Made by a program: the position numbers and the translations under genes. From the NCBI GenBank assembly GCA_963638365.1, contig CAVHRK010000015.1:1-19579 (forward strand): a DNA stretch of 19,579 nucleotides, read 5' to 3'. The notes under the pieces were generated by a model. The model did no database searches. It worked only from the letters and a program-made list of their open reading frames with translations, and was not told the origin of the DNA. This document shows, piece by piece, positions 1 through 7,442 of the stretch (within the stretch, counting starts at the first letter, position 1; every line of letters starts with the position of its first letter). Source of the stretch: Suilimivivens sp963638365 (GTDB lineage Bacteria; Bacillota; Clostridia; Lachnospirales; Lachnospiraceae).

Positions 1-1
1 A

Positions 2-1267
2 GCCTTTATTATCTGGCAGTATACCGGTCATCTTTTTCAACGCAAATCAAAGAAATGGATCGCCTGCTCTGCCCTGATTATTTTATATGGCATTTTATTT
101 TTTCTCTCTACTTTGGATCTTTTCTGGTTAAATGCAATTGCCTTTTTTACCATAAACTTTATTTTTATATTCCTGTTTTTTGAAAGAAACATTCCATCCT
201 GTGCTTTTCATGCCGGAATTTCCCTCATTATGATGGGATTGGGAGAACTGATTGCCGGCGGTATGTTTTCCGGTTTTTTAAATCACTTTTATACTGCCCG
301 TTCCGACACGACCTTTTTATTTCTTTACGCCATTTTAACCAAGTCGATCTATGGCGCATTCATGTATCTGCTTTTACACCTTTTATCACACTCTGAAGAA
401 TCACAATTTTATAACAGTAAGGAAACCGTATGGCTTGTATGTGTTCCATTTGCCTCTTTTGGACTGATTATGTCCCTGTTAGTGATCTGCCACACTACTC
501 CCGCTACGCCACTGACCGATCACATGATCCTTATCAGTGCACTATTAATTCTATTGATAAACATGCTGATCTGGATTATCTACCATTATATTCAACGTAA
601 AAATAAAGATTTCACGGAAATGCAGCTTTCCCTGCAGAAAGAAAATGCCTCTACAGAATTTTATCAGATGTTACTCACGCAGAACGAACAGCAGAATATT
701 TTAATTCACGATATAAAAAAGCACCTGCAAGCCATTGCATTATTAAATGATCAGGGAAATTCTGCACAAATCACACAATATATCTCACAAATCACCTCTT
801 CCTTTGATCTTCACAGGACAATCCTCGTTTGTGACAACGATTTTCTTAACATTATATTTTCCAGATATAGTCAGGAATGTATCAGCCATAATATCTCGCT
901 TCACTTTGATATCCGTAATCATACCGTATCCTTTCTCCTGCAAAGTGAACTCACGTCCCTGTTCTGCAATTTACTGGATAATGCCATGCGCGCCGCTGCT
1001 GATTGCAGCAACTCCTATATTGAACTCAAAGTGAATCGGAAGCCCAATACCCCATATGTCATTTTAACCATGGTAAATTCCTGTATGGAAAATCCCTACA
1101 CTCGCAACGGAATTCTGGTTTCTTTAAAGCAGGATAAATCCCGGCACGGCTATGGCATGAAAAGTATTCAGCGAATCGTTACCAGATATCATGGGGATTT
1201 AAAATCTTATTATCAAAATGAGGATCATACATTCCATACGATCCTCACTTTACAGATTCCTATTTAA
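2..1267 (+). CDS. AgrC-like sensor histidine kinase, 5' end outside window
   Basis: This is a membrane sensor kinase of the GHKL/HPK10 class, which includes the peptide-pheromone receptors AgrC and ComD. Such kinases phosphorylate a LytTR-type response regulator. The reading frame is open back to base 2 with no plausible start, so the gene is cut by the window edge. The first part is strongly hydrophobic, with about five or six membrane helices up to about base 595, then a linker helix. The phospho-acceptor histidine is at 707-709 in the motif HDIKKHLQ. The ATP-binding N-box NLLDNA follows near 967, and the G-box RHGYGMKSI lies near 1142-1170. There is no separate DHp dimerisation domain of the classical type, as expected for this family. 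A response regulator and pheromone genes would be expected to the left. It converges on hflC with only 35 bases between and no visible terminator. The class call is firm; the ligand is unknown. Confidence 0.9.
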   Translation, partial: AFIIWQYTGHLFQRKSKKWIACSALIILYGILFFLSTLDLFWLNAIAFFTINFIFIFLFFERNIPSCAFHAGISLIMMGLGELIAGGMFSGFLNHFYTARSDTTFLFLYAILTKSIYGAFMYLLLHLLSHSEESQFYNSKETVWLVCVPFASFGLIMSLLVICHTTPATPLTDHMILISALLILLINMLIWIIYHYIQRKNKDFTEMQLSLQKENASTEFYQMLLTQNEQQNILIHDIKKHLQAIALLNDQGNSAQITQYISQITSSFDLHRTILVCDNDFLNIIFSRYSQECISHNISLHFDIRNHTVSFLLQSELTSLFCNLLDNAMRAAADCSNSYIELKVNRKPNTPYVILTMVNSCMENPYTRNGILVSLKQDKSRHGYGMKSIQRIVTRYHGDLKSYYQNEDHTFHTILTLQIPI

Positions 1268-1302
1268 ATATTCTCTTTCCCTATCCTGCCTGATTTTATG
1301 AA

Positions 1303-2172
1303 TTAGTAGAAAATCTGTGCAATCGGGGAAGTTTCATCAATGATCAGCGTCTTATTGTTACCGGTCATGGTTTTCTTCGCCGCATCCAGAGAACGCAGGA
1401 AGATATAGAAATCCGCCTTATCCGGATCGTTGTAGGCGTCACTTAAGATCCGCATGTATTCTGCTTCTCCCTTTGCAATGATCTCGGCAGCCTGGGCATC
1501 TGCCTCGGACTGCATGACAATGATCTCCGCGGTCGTATTATTGGAAATCTGCTTGGCTTCCTCCTGGCCTTCTGCCTGATAGGTTGCGGCAATGTTGTTT
1601 CGTTCGGAAATCATACGCTCATAAACCGCATTCTTATTTTCATCCGGAAGATCCAGGGACTTCGTTTCCACGGCAAGAAGGGTAATACCATACTGCCCGA
1701 GGGTGTCACCAATATTAGCAACAATTGCTGCCGCCAGCTCCCCGTCACGGCCGCTGATCACTTCCTCCTGGCTCTTGCTGCTGATTACGTTTTTCAAACT
1801 GTTATAAACAATCGTATCAATACGGAATTCCGCATTGCTCTTCTGTGCGCTTAAGGTCTGCGTATACTTGTACGGATCATCAATCTTCCATAATACAAAG
1901 CAGTCTGCAATCATGGACTTCTTATCCTTTGTCATGACATCGCTGACCGCAAGGTCATAAAGCAGCACTTCGTTTTCAATCTTTTCCGCAGTCTGGATCA
2001 CCGGAATCTTCAAGCTTAAGCCCGGTGTCTGCCGGATATCCACAATCTTTCCAAACTGCTTGATTACAGTATATTCATTTGGATAGGTCACTACGAAAAA
2101 TGAGTTGGCTGCCACAAAGATTCCCACAAGAATCACAGCCAGAATGATCCATTTTGATTTTCCCTTTTTCAT
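1303..2172 (-). CDS. hflC: HflC, SPFH/band-7 membrane protease modulator
   Basis: HflC pairs with HflK in a large membrane-anchored cage that, in Escherichia coli, surrounds and modulates the FtsH protease. The 289-residue protein has a lysine-rich start, one membrane helix at about residues 8-26, the SPFH domain from about 27 to 200, and an alanine/glutamate-rich coiled coil at about 195-250. The stretch VETKSLDLPDENKNAVYERM, with the following R/E-rich and YQAEGQEEA segments, is very characteristic of HflC. Start ATG at 2172 has a GGAGG site inside the end of hflK. Only two bases separate the hflK stop from this start, so translational coupling is likely. No ftsH is present in the window. 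Alternative names would be generic prohibitin or stomatin-like proteins, but the tandem pair argues for HflKC. Confidence 0.93.
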   Translation of the reverse strand: MKKGKSKWIILAVILVGIFVAANSFFVVTYPNEYTVIKQFGKIVDIRQTPGLSLKIPVIQTAEKIENEVLLYDLAVSDVMTKDKKSMIADCFVLWKIDDPYKYTQTLSAQKSNAEFRIDTIVYNSLKNVISSKSQEEVISGRDGELAAAIVANIGDTLGQYGITLLAVETKSLDLPDENKNAVYERMISERNNIAATYQAEGQEEAKQISNNTTAEIIVMQSEADAQAAEIIAKGEAEYMRILSDAYNDPDKADFYIFLRSLDAAKKTMTGNNKTLIIDETSPIAQIFY

Positions 2173-2174
2173 GC

Positions 2175-3203
2175 TTATTCCTCCGTTCCCTCTGCACTGC
2201 CTGCAGAATTTCCTGACTGATTACCCTGTGACGTGTTAAGATCCGCAAAGGATTCTAACGGCAGCATCGTCTGTGTGCTTCCGTCACTACGCTCGATAAT
2301 CACCTTCATATCCGGAAGAATCTCTTCCATCGTTTCATAGAACATTCTCTGTTTCGTAATGAGCGGATATTTCTGATATTCTGCATAAAGCTCATTGAGT
2401 CTTGCAACCTGGCCCTTGGCTTCGTTCACCCGCTCTTCTGCCTGTGCATTGGCCGTCTTTACGGTTTCATCTGCCTGTGCCCGGGCTGCAGGAATGTCTT
2501 CGTTCCGCTTCTGGTTTGCTTTATTAATGGAGGTTTCCTTGCCCTGCTTGGCATTCTCCACATTTTTAAACGCATCAATGACCTCGGTTGTCGGCGGCTC
2601 GGCATCCTGAATCGTGATGTTTACAAGCTGCACACCAATGTCCTCGGTTTCAAGACGGTTAATGATTTTCTGCTTGATGGATGCCTGGATCTCATTCTTT
2701 CCCGTTGTAATCACACTGTCCACATCATAAAGACCAATCGTATCACGGATATAGCTCTGTGTCAGGTTCTTTAAAATTGAAACCGGAGCCTCCGATGCAT
2801 ACAGATACTTGGTCGGATCGGTCACGCGGTACTCCACATAAAAGTCCACATTTACAAAGTTATAATCTCTGGTAATCATGAAGGACTCCCGGTCAATGTA
2901 TTCGCCGGTACTTGAATCATATCCGATTGTAAATCCATTGATGGTCTTCGGTACCCGGCTCAGCTCCTGTATCACCGGAATCTTCACATGAATACCGGAT
3001 TCCTCTACTACCTTGGGCACTCCGAAGGTGGTAATCACCGCATATTCATTTTCTTTCAGGGAATAAAAGCTGCCGCCTAACAGAATCAGTGCAAAGATCA
3101 CGACAACCGCGATACTGACTCCTCCCGCAATCTTCTTTCCTACATTTTCTTCCCGGAATCGTTCCGGTCCGCTGCCTGTCTGTTGTTGTTTTTTGCCAAA
3201 CAT
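2175..3203 (-). CDS. hflK: HflK, SPFH/band-7 membrane protease modulator
   Basis: HflK is the first gene of the pair and the partner of HflC in the FtsH-associated SPFH complex. I use ATG at 3203 (342 residues) because AAGGAG sits just upstream of it; an in-frame GTG at 3230 has no ribosome site. There is a short polar N-terminus, a membrane helix at about residues 24-48, then the SPFH domain starting at NEYAVITTFG. A coiled coil rich in A, E, Q and N runs from about 220 to 280. The C-terminal segment near EEILPDMKVIIERSDGS is typical of HflK. The tail after about 318 is polar, rich in S, G and E, and probably disordered. An extended -10 promoter is visible at 3291-3299, giving a leader of about 80 bases. 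Confidence 0.93.
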   Translation of the reverse strand: MFGKKQQQTGSGPERFREENVGKKIAGGVSIAVVVIFALILLGGSFYSLKENEYAVITTFGVPKVVEESGIHVKIPVIQELSRVPKTINGFTIGYDSSTGEYIDRESFMITRDYNFVNVDFYVEYRVTDPTKYLYASEAPVSILKNLTQSYIRDTIGLYDVDSVITTGKNEIQASIKQKIINRLETEDIGVQLVNITIQDAEPPTTEVIDAFKNVENAKQGKETSINKANQKRNEDIPAARAQADETVKTANAQAEERVNEAKGQVARLNELYAEYQKYPLITKQRMFYETMEEILPDMKVIIERSDGSTQTMLPLESFADLNTSQGNQSGNSAGSAEGTEE

Positions 3204-3290
3204 GTTGTTCTCCTTTTTAATGTTATTCACCCTACAGTTATCCTGCCTCTTTCGCTCATTTAACAGGAGCTGTATGCTTTGAATAGTCTC

Positions 3291-3299
3291 AGTGTATCA
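3291..3299 (-). promoter_or_regulatory. Extended -10 promoter of hflKC
   Basis: On the minus strand this reads TGATACACT, a TGn element followed by a TACACT -10 hexamer, then GAGACTATT. I see no good -35 at 16-18 bases. The predicted transcription start is near 3284, giving a leader of about 80 bases before the hflK ATG. The core closely resembles the promoter at 6312-6320. Confidence 0.5.
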
Positions 3300-3393
3300 T
3301 AAAACCTCCCATGTAGCTATCAGAAAATCCTCTGTACTTTTTTCCCACCGAAACTCATATACTTCTGTAACATCACTCGGAACTATTCTGCTT

Positions 3394-4506
3394 ATGTATC
3401 GTAAACCCTGTTCCCTTTACTGGAAATTATTATTTCTTGCCCTGTGCTCTACCGCACTCATCTTAAGCGTCCATGAAATCCTTTCCCGCTCTGATGCGTC
3501 CACGGATCCCTATAGCGGTGATTCTGCCATCGAGGTCGCCGCCGGAGCCAATGGCAATTATATCAAATGGGTGGATTTCACAGTAAGCTATGATGCACTC
3601 TGCACCGCGTATGAGCTCGATGTGGCAAGCCACGAAAGTGATCATCCCTTAAACTGGATCGAACTGCTCGCCTATACGGCCGCTAAAACGGGTGGAAAAT
3701 TTGATAAGAAAAGCCTTTCCATTTTAAATAAACTGGGGAAAGAATTATCCGATGGTTCTGTGACTTTGGAAGAACTCACCCGTGAAATGGACTATTATGA
3801 TTACTACCTGGAAGCCTACGAAGCCGTCCTTAGCGGCATGGTTGGTGAATACGAAATGGAGACAGAAGCCGAAGACGGCACACGCAGCTTCGAAACACGC
3901 TATGGCCTGAAAGCCTTTTCCCCCATTGCACGGGGTTTTGACTACAGCGATTATGATGACTTTGGTTCTTCCCGGAGCTACGGCTACAAGCGTCCTCACT
4001 TAGGACACGACATGATGGGCCAGATTGGTACTCCCATCATTGCTGTAGAGTCCGGTTACGTGGAAGCCCTTGGCTGGAATCAGTATGGCGGCTGGCGCAT
4101 CGGAATCCGCAGCTTTGATAAAAAGCGTTACTATTACTATGCACATCTTCGCCAGAATTTCCCTTATGCACTGGACTTAAAAGAAGGAAGCGTGGTAACC
4201 GCCGGTGACGTCATCGGTTACATGGGGCATACCGGCTACAGCACCAAGGAAAATGTGAACAACATCGAGACGGTCCACCTGCATTTTGGCCTGCAGCTCA
4301 TTTTTGACGAATCGCAGAAGGAGGGGAACAACGAGATCTGGATTGACTGCTATGACCTTACCCGATTTTTATACAAAAACAGATCCCTCACGGAAAAGAA
4401 CGTGGAAACCAAGGAATGGTTCCGTACCTTTCACATGAAGGATCCTTCGGTAACTTCTTATCTGCAATTAAATCCGGATGCCCCGGTCTTAAACAAGGAA
4501 AACTAA
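3394..4506 (+). CDS. Membrane-anchored M23 (LytM-type) endopeptidase
   Basis: This is a zinc endopeptidase of the M23 family, expected to cut peptidoglycan cross-bridges or stem peptides outside the membrane. From ATG 3394 (370 residues) there is a short basic N-terminus and a membrane/signal helix at about residues 9-27. A helical region of about 150 residues carries no motif I recognise. The catalytic domain at about 180-320 shows HLGHD, which fits HxGxD, and the second metal/catalytic motif HLHFG. The typical glycine-containing strands PIIAVESGYVEALG and GDVIGYMGHTG lie between them. An in-frame GTG at 3292 would extend it by 34 residues but has no ribosome site and would overlap the hflK promoter. 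The ribosome site for 3394 is also weak; a TATACT at 3358-3363 could be its -10. Its stop codon overlaps that of the convergent gene on the other strand. Confidence 0.88.
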   Translation: MYRKPCSLYWKLLFLALCSTALILSVHEILSRSDASTDPYSGDSAIEVAAGANGNYIKWVDFTVSYDALCTAYELDVASHESDHPLNWIELLAYTAAKTGGKFDKKSLSILNKLGKELSDGSVTLEELTREMDYYDYYLEAYEAVLSGMVGEYEMETEAEDGTRSFETRYGLKAFSPIARGFDYSDYDDFGSSRSYGYKRPHLGHDMMGQIGTPIIAVESGYVEALGWNQYGGWRIGIRSFDKKRYYYYAHLRQNFPYALDLKEGSVVTAGDVIGYMGHTGYSTKENVNNIETVHLHFGLQLIFDESQKEGNNEIWIDCYDLTRFLYKNRSLTEKNVETKEWFRTFHMKDPSVTSYLQLNPDAPVLNKEN

Positions 4507-6305
4507 GGAAGCTCTTCTGCCATATAAAGTGTTTCTGCCGTATAAAGTGTTCCTTCCATATAAAGATGGGACGCATGGGCTTCTTCCATCAGCCGGAGAA
4601 GCTCTTCGCGGCTCACACTTGCAAGCTCCACATTCGCATACATCACAGAAACCGGTGCCGCCTCGAAGTTCAGGTAAGTGTTCCGCACCCAGCTCACATC
4701 GGAGCTGTCACGCACATACAATACTCTGGTTATCTCCGAGTCCGTTCCTGCGCCCACTTTTTCTGCAAATTCATATGCGGCATCGTCCAGAATTTCTTCG
4801 CGCTTTGCCAGTTCCTCCTGTACCCCGGTCCGGTATCCCCAGATCGCACGGTACGCGCCTGCATAATCGGATGACAGCAGTACCACCAGTGCACATAGGT
4901 AAAAACCGCGGTTGTCCGTAAAGCTGCGCATAACAAAATATGCAAGCAGATACAGCCCTCCGATCGTAAACGGCGCCCCATACCGCGAAATGGAACTTAC
5001 CATGCCATACGGCTCGAGATATTGTGTTTCCACAGCAAAAACGGTTAAGTGACTGATCAGTACCAGCGTATAGAATAAAATTGCTGTTACGGCTGTATAA
5101 ATCAGCAGGAACCATCCCATTCTCCGGTCCAGCTTCTTACGCACAATCAGCAGAATATAAACTGCCAGTAAAAATAACAGCAATAAAAGCGGGCTGAAAT
5201 CAAACAACCATGTCGGACTCCGGTGCAGCGGCCATTTTACGAATGCTTCGCCAAAGGCCTGAAGCATCTGTTCCCTGACCTCCGGGATATTCATGCCTCC
5301 GGTTACCATCTGTACGGCTGCTCCGGTGAGCTTTGCCACCCGACGGTGCAGATAACAGAACACAAACCAACCTCCACCGCTCAACAAAGGCAGAACCATC
5401 ACCGAGAGCATCCCCCGTACGGCAGTTCTTTTCTGCCACAGGGCTTCTCCCCTTTTCCGGTTTAAAATCTGAACGCCGATGGAAAACAACACGGCAAATG
5501 CATACCAGACAAAGCCGGTATTTTTGCAAAGTACAAGCACCATCAGATACAACGCATGCCGTCCGTAATAAAGCCACGGTGAAGTCCCCTTTCTGTCAAT
5601 GACTGCCACCAGAAATGCGCCATACACCACCGCCATGGAAAAATCCGCACAGCTTCCATCGCACCAGAATACCTCGGTCATCGTCGGGAAAATCCAGAGC
5701 AATGCAGCTCCCAGCGTCATGCTAAGCGGCGTTTTCTTCCGGATATAGTGCAGCAGCGGAAGCAGGAAGGACAGGTTAAACACATAATATCCCGCAAATA
5801 AAAGTCCCTCCCGGAACTGTCCCGGCGAGAAATGCAGAAACCACCACTTCATCATCTGGGTGCCCGGCGGATAATCCCCGAACTCCGGTGCTGCATTGGC
5901 GTATCTATCCGCAAATCCATTCCGGTAAAAGATCGACTTCACATCCGTTGCCCAGAAGTTATAGTCATCCCACCAGCTTACGACCTTACCGGATACCCCG
6001 ATTACCACCAGAAGCAACAGGACAAGTCCTGCTATGGCCGACGGATCCTTCAGAATTTCAATACCTCGTTTTAACAGCTCCTTCCGCTGTTCTCCTTTTC
6101 TCGTAAAGAAATAAAAAACGATTCCGCAAAGCAGAAGTGGTGCGATTCCATCGATCCAGGTTAAGTGCCTGCTGAAACTCAGCACATACAATAAAAGTAC
6201 CAGACTGCTTATCCCAACCGGCAGCATTTCCACAAAGCTTTTATGGAATACACAGGCCAGTGCCAATATGAAAATAAATAACGTTATAATATGAATGACA
6301 AACAT
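4503..6305 (-). CDS. Large polytopic membrane protein, possible GT-C type glycosyltransferase
   Basis: This 600-residue protein (from ATG 6305) has about 11-13 predicted membrane helices up to about residue 500 and then a soluble C-terminal tail. After the third or fourth helix a loop at about 111-150 carries WWDDYNFWA and later GDYPPGTQMMKWW. An acidic pair in the first large outer loop plus a nearby P/G-rich turn is the pattern of GT-C glycosyltransferases, which use polyprenyl-linked sugars. That assignment is inference; I do not recognise an exact family. The last 18 or so residues consist of a repeated hexapeptide. The start at 6305 is preferred because a TATACT -10 lies six bases upstream, so the mRNA probably begins at the A of the ATG. 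Frame extension to 6341 runs through the hpf terminator and has no ribosome site. No other glycan genes are nearby. Confidence 0.7.
   Translation of the reverse strand: MFVIHIITLFIFILALACVFHKSFVEMLPVGISSLVLLLYVLSFSRHLTWIDGIAPLLLCGIVFYFFTRKGEQRKELLKRGIEILKDPSAIAGLVLLLLVVIGVSGKVVSWWDDYNFWATDVKSIFYRNGFADRYANAAPEFGDYPPGTQMMKWWFLHFSPGQFREGLLFAGYYVFNLSFLLPLLHYIRKKTPLSMTLGAALLWIFPTMTEVFWCDGSCADFSMAVVYGAFLVAVIDRKGTSPWLYYGRHALYLMVLVLCKNTGFVWYAFAVLFSIGVQILNRKRGEALWQKRTAVRGMLSVMVLPLLSGGGWFVFCYLHRRVAKLTGAAVQMVTGGMNIPEVREQMLQAFGEAFVKWPLHRSPTWLFDFSPLLLLLFLLAVYILLIVRKKLDRRMGWFLLIYTAVTAILFYTLVLISHLTVFAVETQYLEPYGMVSSISRYGAPFTIGGLYLLAYFVMRSFTDNRGFYLCALVVLLSSDYAGAYRAIWGYRTGVQEELAKREEILDDAAYEFAEKVGAGTDSEITRVLYVRDSSDVSWVRNTYLNFEAAPVSVMYANVELASVSREELLRLMEEAHASHLYMEGTLYTAETLYMAEELP
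4516..4569 (-). repeat. Three copies of an 18-base tandem repeat at the gene's 3' end
   Basis: Three adjacent 18-base units (4516-4533, 4534-4551, 4552-4569) share the core ATATAAAGtGTT or GTATAAAGTGTT. They are in frame with the minus-strand gene and encode LYMEGT, LYTAET and LYMAEE just before its stop codon. The unit length is a multiple of three, so copy-number change would keep the frame. Confidence 0.75.
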
Positions 6306-6311
6306 AGTCTC

Positions 6312-6320
6312 AGTATAACA
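6312..6320 (-). promoter_or_regulatory. Extended -10 promoter giving a leaderless mRNA
   Basis: On the minus strand this reads TGTTATACT, a consensus TGn extended -10. Exactly six bases (GAGACT) follow before the ATG at 6305, so transcription should start at the A of the start codon. There is no Shine-Dalgarno sequence. The -35 position falls inside the hpf terminator stem and is not consensus. Confidence 0.6.
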
Positions 6321-6351
6321 AAAAGATGTGTGGAGTGCCACACATCTTTTT
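6320..6351 (-). terminator. Rho-independent terminator of hpf
   Basis: A perfect 14-bp stem (6338-6351 with 6320-6333) closes a 4-base loop. On the minus strand it follows the hpf stop by about 40 bases, and its right arm ends in five Ts. Its end abuts the -10 of the next gene, so terminator and promoter share bases. Confidence 0.88.
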
Positions 6352-6390
6352 GCTTTTACTTATTCAGTTCTGGCAGATTACCTCTGCCCT

Positions 6391-6918
6391 TTACAGTTCA
6401 GGTTCAATCAGACCGTAGGTGTTGCCTTTTCTCTTGTAAACCACGTTCACCTGATCGGTTTCTGCATTGCAGAATACGAAGAAGCTATGGCCTAACAGTT
6501 CCATCTGGATGCAGGCATCTTCCGGATACATCGGCTTAATGTCAAACTTCTTGGAACGGATGATCTTAATCTCTTCTTCATCCTCAAATTCCTTCTCGAT
6601 GAATTCCTTCTTGAATACACTGGCTGCCTGCTTTTGATCCGCTAATTTATTCTTATATTTCTTTAACTGTCTTTCGATGATTTCTTCTACCAGATCGATG
6701 GAAACATACATATCGTTGCTTACCTGCTCCGAACGGATGATACTGCCCTTTACCGGTATGGTAACTTCTATCTTCTGTCTGTCCTTCTCAACACTCAAGG
6801 TTACATGAACCTCTGTATCCGGATTAAAATACTTTTCGAGCTTACCGATCTTATCCTCGACTGCCGACTTTAACCCCGGTGTAACCTCGATGTTTTTGCC
6901 AATAATTATAAATTTCAT
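6391..6918 (-). CDS. hpf: Long-form ribosome hibernation promoting factor
   Basis: HPF binds the 30S subunit in the mRNA/tRNA channel when growth slows, and the long form dimerises ribosomes into inactive 100S particles through its C-terminal domain. The protein has 175 residues from ATG 6918. The N-terminal S30AE/YfiA-like domain is at about 1-95 (KNIEVTPGLK, YFNPDTEVHVTLSVEKD). A charged linker follows at about 96-118, then the C-terminal dimerisation domain at about 120-175 containing IIRSKKFDIKPMYPEDA and the terminal YGLIEPEL. These blocks are diagnostic of Firmicutes long HPF. The start is set by AAAGGG eight bases upstream; ATG 6924 and GTG 6927 lie too near it. It is monocistronic, with its own promoter at 6965-6994 and terminator at 6320-6351. 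A short leader hairpin precedes the ribosome site. Confidence 0.95.
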   Translation of the reverse strand: MKFIIIGKNIEVTPGLKSAVEDKIGKLEKYFNPDTEVHVTLSVEKDRQKIEVTIPVKGSIIRSEQVSNDMYVSIDLVEEIIERQLKKYKNKLADQKQAASVFKKEFIEKEFEDEEEIKIIRSKKFDIKPMYPEDACIQMELLGHSFFVFCNAETDQVNVVYKRKGNTYGLIEPEL

Positions 6919-6937
6919 ACTCATCACCCTTTCATAA

Positions 6938-6950
6938 CCTGTCCGACAGG
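6938..6950 (-). promoter_or_regulatory. Palindrome/hairpin in the hpf leader
   Basis: CCTGTCSGACAGG is a near-perfect palindrome at about +9 to +21 of the predicted hpf transcript. With one bulged base the stem extends through flanking ATAA/TTAT. It ends a few bases before the AAAGGG ribosome site, so it could be an RNA hairpin affecting translation or stability, or a protein operator. No known family of sites is recognised. Confidence 0.5.
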
Positions 6951-6964
6951 ATTATTGTATAAAC

Positions 6965-6994
6965 ATTATAACACACTTACTTTCATTTTTGCAA
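6965..6994 (-). promoter_or_regulatory. Sigma-A promoter of hpf
   Basis: On the minus strand, -35 TTGCAA (6989-6994), an 18-base spacer and the perfect extended -10 TGTTATAAT (6965-6973). The predicted start is near 6958, giving a leader of about 40 bases. Confidence 0.8.
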
Positions 6995-7380
6995 CAATTC
7001 AATTCTATTGTTTTTAGATTCAAATAGTTTTCGGACAATTCATTTTTCCAAAAACGAATGCATTTTTCTTTCCTTCCTCCCGATCTTTGTCGTATTTCAC
7101 AAAACATCCGTTCCTGCTCTCCCTGATTTTTCTGTTCTGCGCTCGTTTTTTCGTTGGTGGATATCGTGGATAACTTCGTGTATAAATTAGTTTTGGGCTG
7201 TTTTATGGAATTATTTCTGTGGATAATATTTTCGGTCATAAATGGAAAAACATTTTTCCACCAAAACAGTGCCATTTTCTTTTAGTCAACATGTATAGAC
7301 TCGCGTTTGTCAACGGAAAAAGATGGGAAAAAAGAATTCAGACTTTTCTACAAAAATAAGTGACAAAAGAAAGATAAAAA
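6995..7380. other. Gene-free AT-rich intergenic region with DnaA-box-like sites
   Basis: I see no credible gene in this stretch between hpf and the NlpC/P60 terminator. It holds an exact DnaA box (TGTGGATAA, 7218-7226) and a one-mismatch box (CGTGGATAA, 7165-7173). A weaker two-mismatch box (7156-7164) is directly beside the latter. There is an imperfect inverted repeat of 10-base arms at 7038-7059, and two direct copies of GTCAAC at 7285-7290 and 7309-7314. A purine-rich Shine-Dalgarno-like run on the minus strand (7068-7082) precedes only a seven-codon frame at 7063-7040. Runs of A and T are frequent from 7316 to 7380. Confidence 0.55.
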
Positions 7381-7414
7381 ACAGCCTGTCTGAAGTTTGC
7401 CCCAGACAGGCTGT
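7381..7414 (-). terminator. Rho-independent terminator of the NlpC/P60 gene
   Basis: A perfect 12-bp stem (7403-7414 with 7381-7392) and a 10-base loop. On the minus strand it is followed by a run of Ts, and it lies about 28 bases after the stop codon at 7443. Confidence 0.9.
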
Positions 7415-7442
7415 ACTTAATCCTGCTATTTAAAATTCCGAC

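Noticed and set aside
3292..3393. N-terminal extension of the M23 peptidase from GTG 3292
   Set aside because: There is no ribosome site, it overlaps the opposing hflK promoter, and the extension precedes an otherwise normal signal/anchor helix.
4416..4874. A 152-codon plus-strand frame overlapping the GT-C-like gene
   Set aside because: It is a shadow of the minus-strand gene with Cys/His-rich nonsense composition and no ribosome site.
7040..7082. Strong GGGAGGAAGG followed by ATG and a seven-codon frame on the minus strand
   Set aside because: The peptide is too short to support. The same 15-base pyrimidine/purine tract (7068-7082) also occurs at 19527-19541 with no gene start, so it is probably low-complexity coincidence.
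6952..7275. A 107-codon minus-strand frame in the hpf upstream region
   Set aside because: It overlaps the hpf promoter, has no convincing ribosome site, and its composition is that of translated AT-rich spacer with no domain.
6995..7380. Chromosomal replication origin at the DnaA-box cluster
   Set aside because: No dnaA, dnaN, rpmH or other origin-linked genes are adjacent and only one box is exact.
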